Source: Acidobacteriota bacterium (GTDB taxonomy: Bacteria; Acidobacteriota; Terriglobia; Terriglobales; Acidobacteriaceae). From it: a stretch of 8,462 nt of DNA. The notes beneath the pieces are model-generated. The model ran no database searches. It was not told the DNA's origin and saw nothing but the letters and a program-made list of their open reading frames with translations. The stretch lies in the NCBI GenBank assembly GCA_003225515.1, contig QIAK01000010.1, positions 1 to 8,462 of the forward strand, read 5' to 3'. The first letter of the stretch is position 1, and each line of letters begins with the position of its first letter. The position numbers and the translations under genes were made by a program. This document shows positions 6,308-8,462 of this stretch, piece by piece.

Positions 6308-7798
6308 TCAAGCCCGCTGATGTTGCGACACGCTACGGGCTGCTTTCCGCTTCCCGGCCCAGTAAATCCCTGCTCCAATCCCCACCAGCGCTCCGCATCC
6401 GCCAATTACTTTCAACATGGCCAGCGGCTTGTTCGGCTCATCCTGTTGCGGGATCAGCGACAGTGCGATCGTCATGGCAGTTGTGAGGAATCCTACAACC
6501 GCGACCATTTTCGCCATGGTCGATCCTCCGGGAACGCGAATCACATCGGGTCCGGCGGGTTCGCTCTGCAGCCTGATCATCGCCGCAAACAAATACAAGT
6601 AAGGAATGAAGTAGGTGATGACTCCCATGCTGACCAAAACATCATAAGCGCCCTTCACGCTGGTCCCCATCTGCCCGAGAAAGACGAATACCACTCCAAG
6701 AAAAAACTGCGTCAGCAATGCCACCCAGGGTGTCTTCCAGCGCGGATGCAGCGCTCCAAAAGCGGGTGGAAGAAAACGATCCAGCCCGGCCACGAACGGA
6801 AGCCGTGCTACAGCCGCGAGGTATGCCCCGGCCGCGCCGATGTTGCTAAGTGCAATCAGAAATGCGGCCAGCGGCAGCACGCCCGGGTATCCCACGCGCG
6901 ATGCGGTCTTAGACACTGCCTGTACCAGCCCTTGCAGGCTGTTGACCTCGTTTGAAGGTAAGGCGAGCAGCACGCAAATCGTCCCCAGAATGTAGCAGAT
7001 GGTTACGACAACGCCGCCGGAGAGCAGGGCCAGGGGAATCGTACGGCGTGCGTTCTTGATCTCTTCGCCCATGAAGGAGGCCGTTTCGCACCCGCCGAAG
7101 GCAAATGTCAGCACCGACCAGAAGATGATGTCGTTGACATGCGTGCTGGGAATCATGGAGTGCAGCGTGAACGAAGTCGCCGAGCCATAGCGATGCCAGG
7201 CAATCAATCCCATCACAATCACGATGCCCACGGGAACCCACATCGCGATTGCGCCAATATTGTGCAGCCATTTGCCCACGTCGAGTCCAACCACATTCAG
7301 CAACGTGGCGGCGCTTAACGTAAGGAGAGAAAAAATGATGTAAAACGTTGCGTTATTCGAGAGATGTTCCCAGTTCGCCTGCCGTATAAAGAGCACATTG
7401 CTGGCGGCGAAATAGAGCACGGCAGGGAAGTAGGGCAGATTGCTGGTCCAGTAGGTCCACGCCGCCATAAAGCCAGAGAAGTCCCCGAACGCGCGCTTGC
7501 TCCAAACATAAAGCCCACCCTCATTGGGATAGCGCGAAGAAAGTTCCAGCACCGAAAGCGCCAGCGGTGTATAGAAACAAAGCCACGCTCCAATCCAGAT
7601 AACGATGGAACTGGGCCCCGCCGCCGCGGCGGTTGCGATCCAGCGCAGGCTGATGCCCGTAATGATGTAGAACAGCACCAGGTCACGAAAGCCCATCACC
7701 TGCCGCGGGCGATTTGGATTTTCGGCCTCGGCGATGGAAACTCCGGGTGAGAGAAATGTCAGATTGTCCGGTTGCTGGTTGGGATTGAATTCTGCCAA
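6308..7798 (-). CDS. APC-superfamily amino acid permease
   Basis: The 496-residue integral membrane protein has about 12 predicted spans. After a hydrophilic N-terminus (1-35), FRDLVLF opens the first span, with RWIATAAAAGPSS (52-64) in the place of the substrate-binding unwound segment. ELSSRYPNEGGLYVW (85-99) and KRAFGDFSGFMAAW (101-114) are hallmark cytoplasmic-loop signatures of the superfamily. FGGCETASF (234-242) and GEEIKNARRTIPLAL (244-258) mark span 6 and the following loop. LHPRWKTP appears in a later loop. It should carry amino acids or related amines through the cytoplasmic membrane; the specific substrate is not readable. The start is TTG at 7798, with only a weak GGGA upstream; an in-frame stop lies at 7814-7816, so it cannot be longer. 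A shorter start at the ATG at 7696 (residue 35) is possible. It is followed by the hydrolase-like gene after 91 nt and preceded by a second APC permease gene. Confidence 0.93.
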   Translation of the reverse strand: MAEFNPNQQPDNLTFLSPGVSIAEAENPNRPRQVMGFRDLVLFYIITGISLRWIATAAAAGPSSIVIWIGAWLCFYTPLALSVLELSSRYPNEGGLYVWSKRAFGDFSGFMAAWTYWTSNLPYFPAVLYFAASNVLFIRQANWEHLSNNATFYIIFSLLTLSAATLLNVVGLDVGKWLHNIGAIAMWVPVGIVIVMGLIAWHRYGSATSFTLHSMIPSTHVNDIIFWSVLTFAFGGCETASFMGEEIKNARRTIPLALLSGGVVVTICYILGTICVLLALPSNEVNSLQGLVQAVSKTASRVGYPGVLPLAAFLIALSNIGAAGAYLAAVARLPFVAGLDRFLPPAFGALHPRWKTPWVALLTQFFLGVVFVFLGQMGTSVKGAYDVLVSMGVITYFIPYLYLFAAMIRLQSEPAGPDVIRVPGGSTMAKMVAVVGFLTTAMTIALSLIPQQDEPNKPLAMLKVIGGCGALVGIGAGIYWAGKRKAARSVSQHQRA

Positions 7799-7957
7799 TG
7801 GTGTGTCCCGGGGTCAGACGAATGCGGTCAGGCTGCCGCGAGCGAGAAGAAGAGGAATATCACCGCTGCGGGTGCTGAGCAAGCCGAAAGTGCGGCACCT
7901 CCAGCCGGACTTCCTGTTTATGGGAACTGCCCGCAGACAAATTACGTACTTTGGTTA

Positions 7958-8044
7958 ATGCTGCCACGAAGATTTCGGCGATTAGGAATCTTCCTCCTTC
8001 TGGGATACCTAACCTTTTCACTGATCGCCGGAGTCCGGTTCTGA
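7958..8044 (+). other. Doubtful 28-codon ORF encoding one membrane-helix peptide
   Basis: ATG at 7958 and TGA at 8042-8044 give MLPRRFRRLGIFLLLGYLTF and eight more residues, SLIAGVRF. A basic start followed by one hydrophobic helix looks like the N-terminus of a signal-anchored protein. There is no Shine-Dalgarno before it, and the end lies within an inverted repeat. It may be a remnant of a longer gene, a small membrane peptide, or chance. Confidence 0.2.
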
Positions 8045-8083
8045 AAGCCAAAGGCTGAGCGTACGCAGAACTTCGTCCCGGCG
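8026..8083 (-). terminator. Nested inverted repeat after the partial permease, possible terminator or RNA structure
   Basis: Starting one base after the permease stop codon, three stems nest: CGCCGG/CCGGCG (8026-8031 with 8078-8083), GTTCTG/CAGAAC (8038-8043 with 8066-8071) and AGCC/GGCT (8046-8049 with 8053-8056). The two outer stems are separated by symmetric 6-nt internal loops. No T-run follows on the minus strand, so it would be a factor-dependent terminator or 3'-end-protecting structure rather than a classical terminator. Confidence 0.4.
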
Positions 8084-8462
8084 CTACTTCTCGGTGATCG
8101 ATCTCCGGTCGCTCCACTTCCAGAATAAGTAAAACGGCACTCCGATCAGCACGATCGCCGTTCCCCAGAAAGCCTCGGTGGGGCGGGTGAAGATCGTATT
8201 CAGCGTCCACACCGTTCCGATCAGGACATAGATCGCGGGCAGCCACGGATATCCGGTACAACGATAAGGACGCGGAATGTCGGGGCGCTTCCAGCGCAAC
8301 CAGAACATGGCGATCACCGTGAGCGTGTACGACAAAACCATGCCGTAGATCACGTAAGTATAGAGCTGGTCGTAACGCCCGCTGAGCGTGAGCGCGGCGG
8401 CCCACACCCCCTGCCCGATCAGGCTGAACGCCGGAGTACGCCACTTGGGATGAATCACCGCC
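8084..8462 (-). CDS. APC-superfamily amino acid permease, C-terminal part (cut by window end)
   Basis: The frame is open from the right edge to the TAG at 8084-8086, giving 126 visible residues. It begins within a loop with VIHPKWRTPAFSLIGQG, the HP-(K/R)-W-(K/R)-TP motif before one of the late spans of APC permeases. Four hydrophobic stretches follow, with the cytoplasmic loop LRWKRPDIPRPYRCTGYPWL between the second and third, typical of the LAT/SLC7-like subgroup. The tail SDRRSITEK is hydrophilic. A GTG at 8458 could be read as a start but is an internal valine, since the codon before it continues the frame and a 124-residue protein would lack most spans. It is not a close paralogue of the permease at 6308-7798; their C-termini share only the loop motif. 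Confidence 0.9.
   Translation of the reverse strand, partial: AVIHPKWRTPAFSLIGQGVWAAALTLSGRYDQLYTYVIYGMVLSYTLTVIAMFWLRWKRPDIPRPYRCTGYPWLPAIYVLIGTVWTLNTIFTRPTEAFWGTAIVLIGVPFYLFWKWSDRRSITEK

Larger units (their letters stand above)
7799..8083. other. Intergenic region between two permease genes
   Basis: These 285 bases contain no strongly supported gene. The right end holds a nested inverted repeat (8026-8083). A 28-codon plus-strand ORF with membrane character lies at 7958-8044. A small GCCG/CGGC hairpin is at 7883-7896. No clear promoter for the downstream permease could be identified on the minus strand. Confidence 0.6.

Noticed and set aside
6217..6405. Longer N-terminus of the hydrolase-like protein starting at 6405
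   Set aside because: It would overlap the permease gene by 98 bases; the GTG at 6216 has a good ribosome binding site.
7860..8444. A 194-codon minus-strand frame overlapping the partial permease and the intergenic region
   Set aside because: It overlaps the permease frame, whose membrane segments and loop motifs are recognisable; its own product is Arg/His-rich and resembles no protein.

Overview
The window looks like a chromosomal segment of a moderately GC-rich soil-type bacterium. The gene families, the mix of ATG, GTG and TTG starts, and a long GTCATCCCGAAGG-type intergenic palindrome would fit an acidobacterium. That assignment rests on general resemblance only; there is no rRNA or other marker gene here.

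Left part (1-4432): two homologous FAD-dependent oxidoreductases of the phytoene dehydrogenase/PYROXD2-like type lie head to tail on the minus strand, 2 nt apart. The downstream copy runs off the left edge. A 422-base intergenic region separates them from a divergent plus-strand gene for a GcvT/DmdA-family, folate-dependent aminomethyltransferase-like protein. That region holds a perfect 22-bp stem-loop and a good sigma70-type promoter for the GcvT-like gene. No other glycine cleavage subunit is visible. The set reads best as a catabolic module in which flavoenzymes oxidise a substrate, probably an amine or methylated amine, and the GcvT-like protein moves a one-carbon unit to tetrahydrofolate. 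The substrate cannot be read from the sequence.

Middle part (4446-6216): a minus-strand pair. The upstream gene (GTG start) encodes a 378-residue protein with no signal peptide, an N-terminal peptidoglycan-binding-like domain and a C-terminal region with the layout of an alpha/beta hydrolase. It is followed 19 nt later by a small membrane protein with a bacterial PH-like domain. The arrangement recalls a secreted-effector/partner pair, but no secretion genes are visible.

Right part (6308-8462): two APC-superfamily amino acid permeases on the minus strand. One is complete (TTG start); the other shows only its C-terminal 126 residues because it is cut by the right edge. They belong to different subfamilies and are separated by 285 bases holding a nested inverted repeat and a doubtful short membrane ORF. 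All minus-strand genes from 8462 to 4446 point the same way and converge with the GcvT-like gene across a 13-nt gap. No tRNA, rRNA, insertion sequence or CRISPR array was seen.
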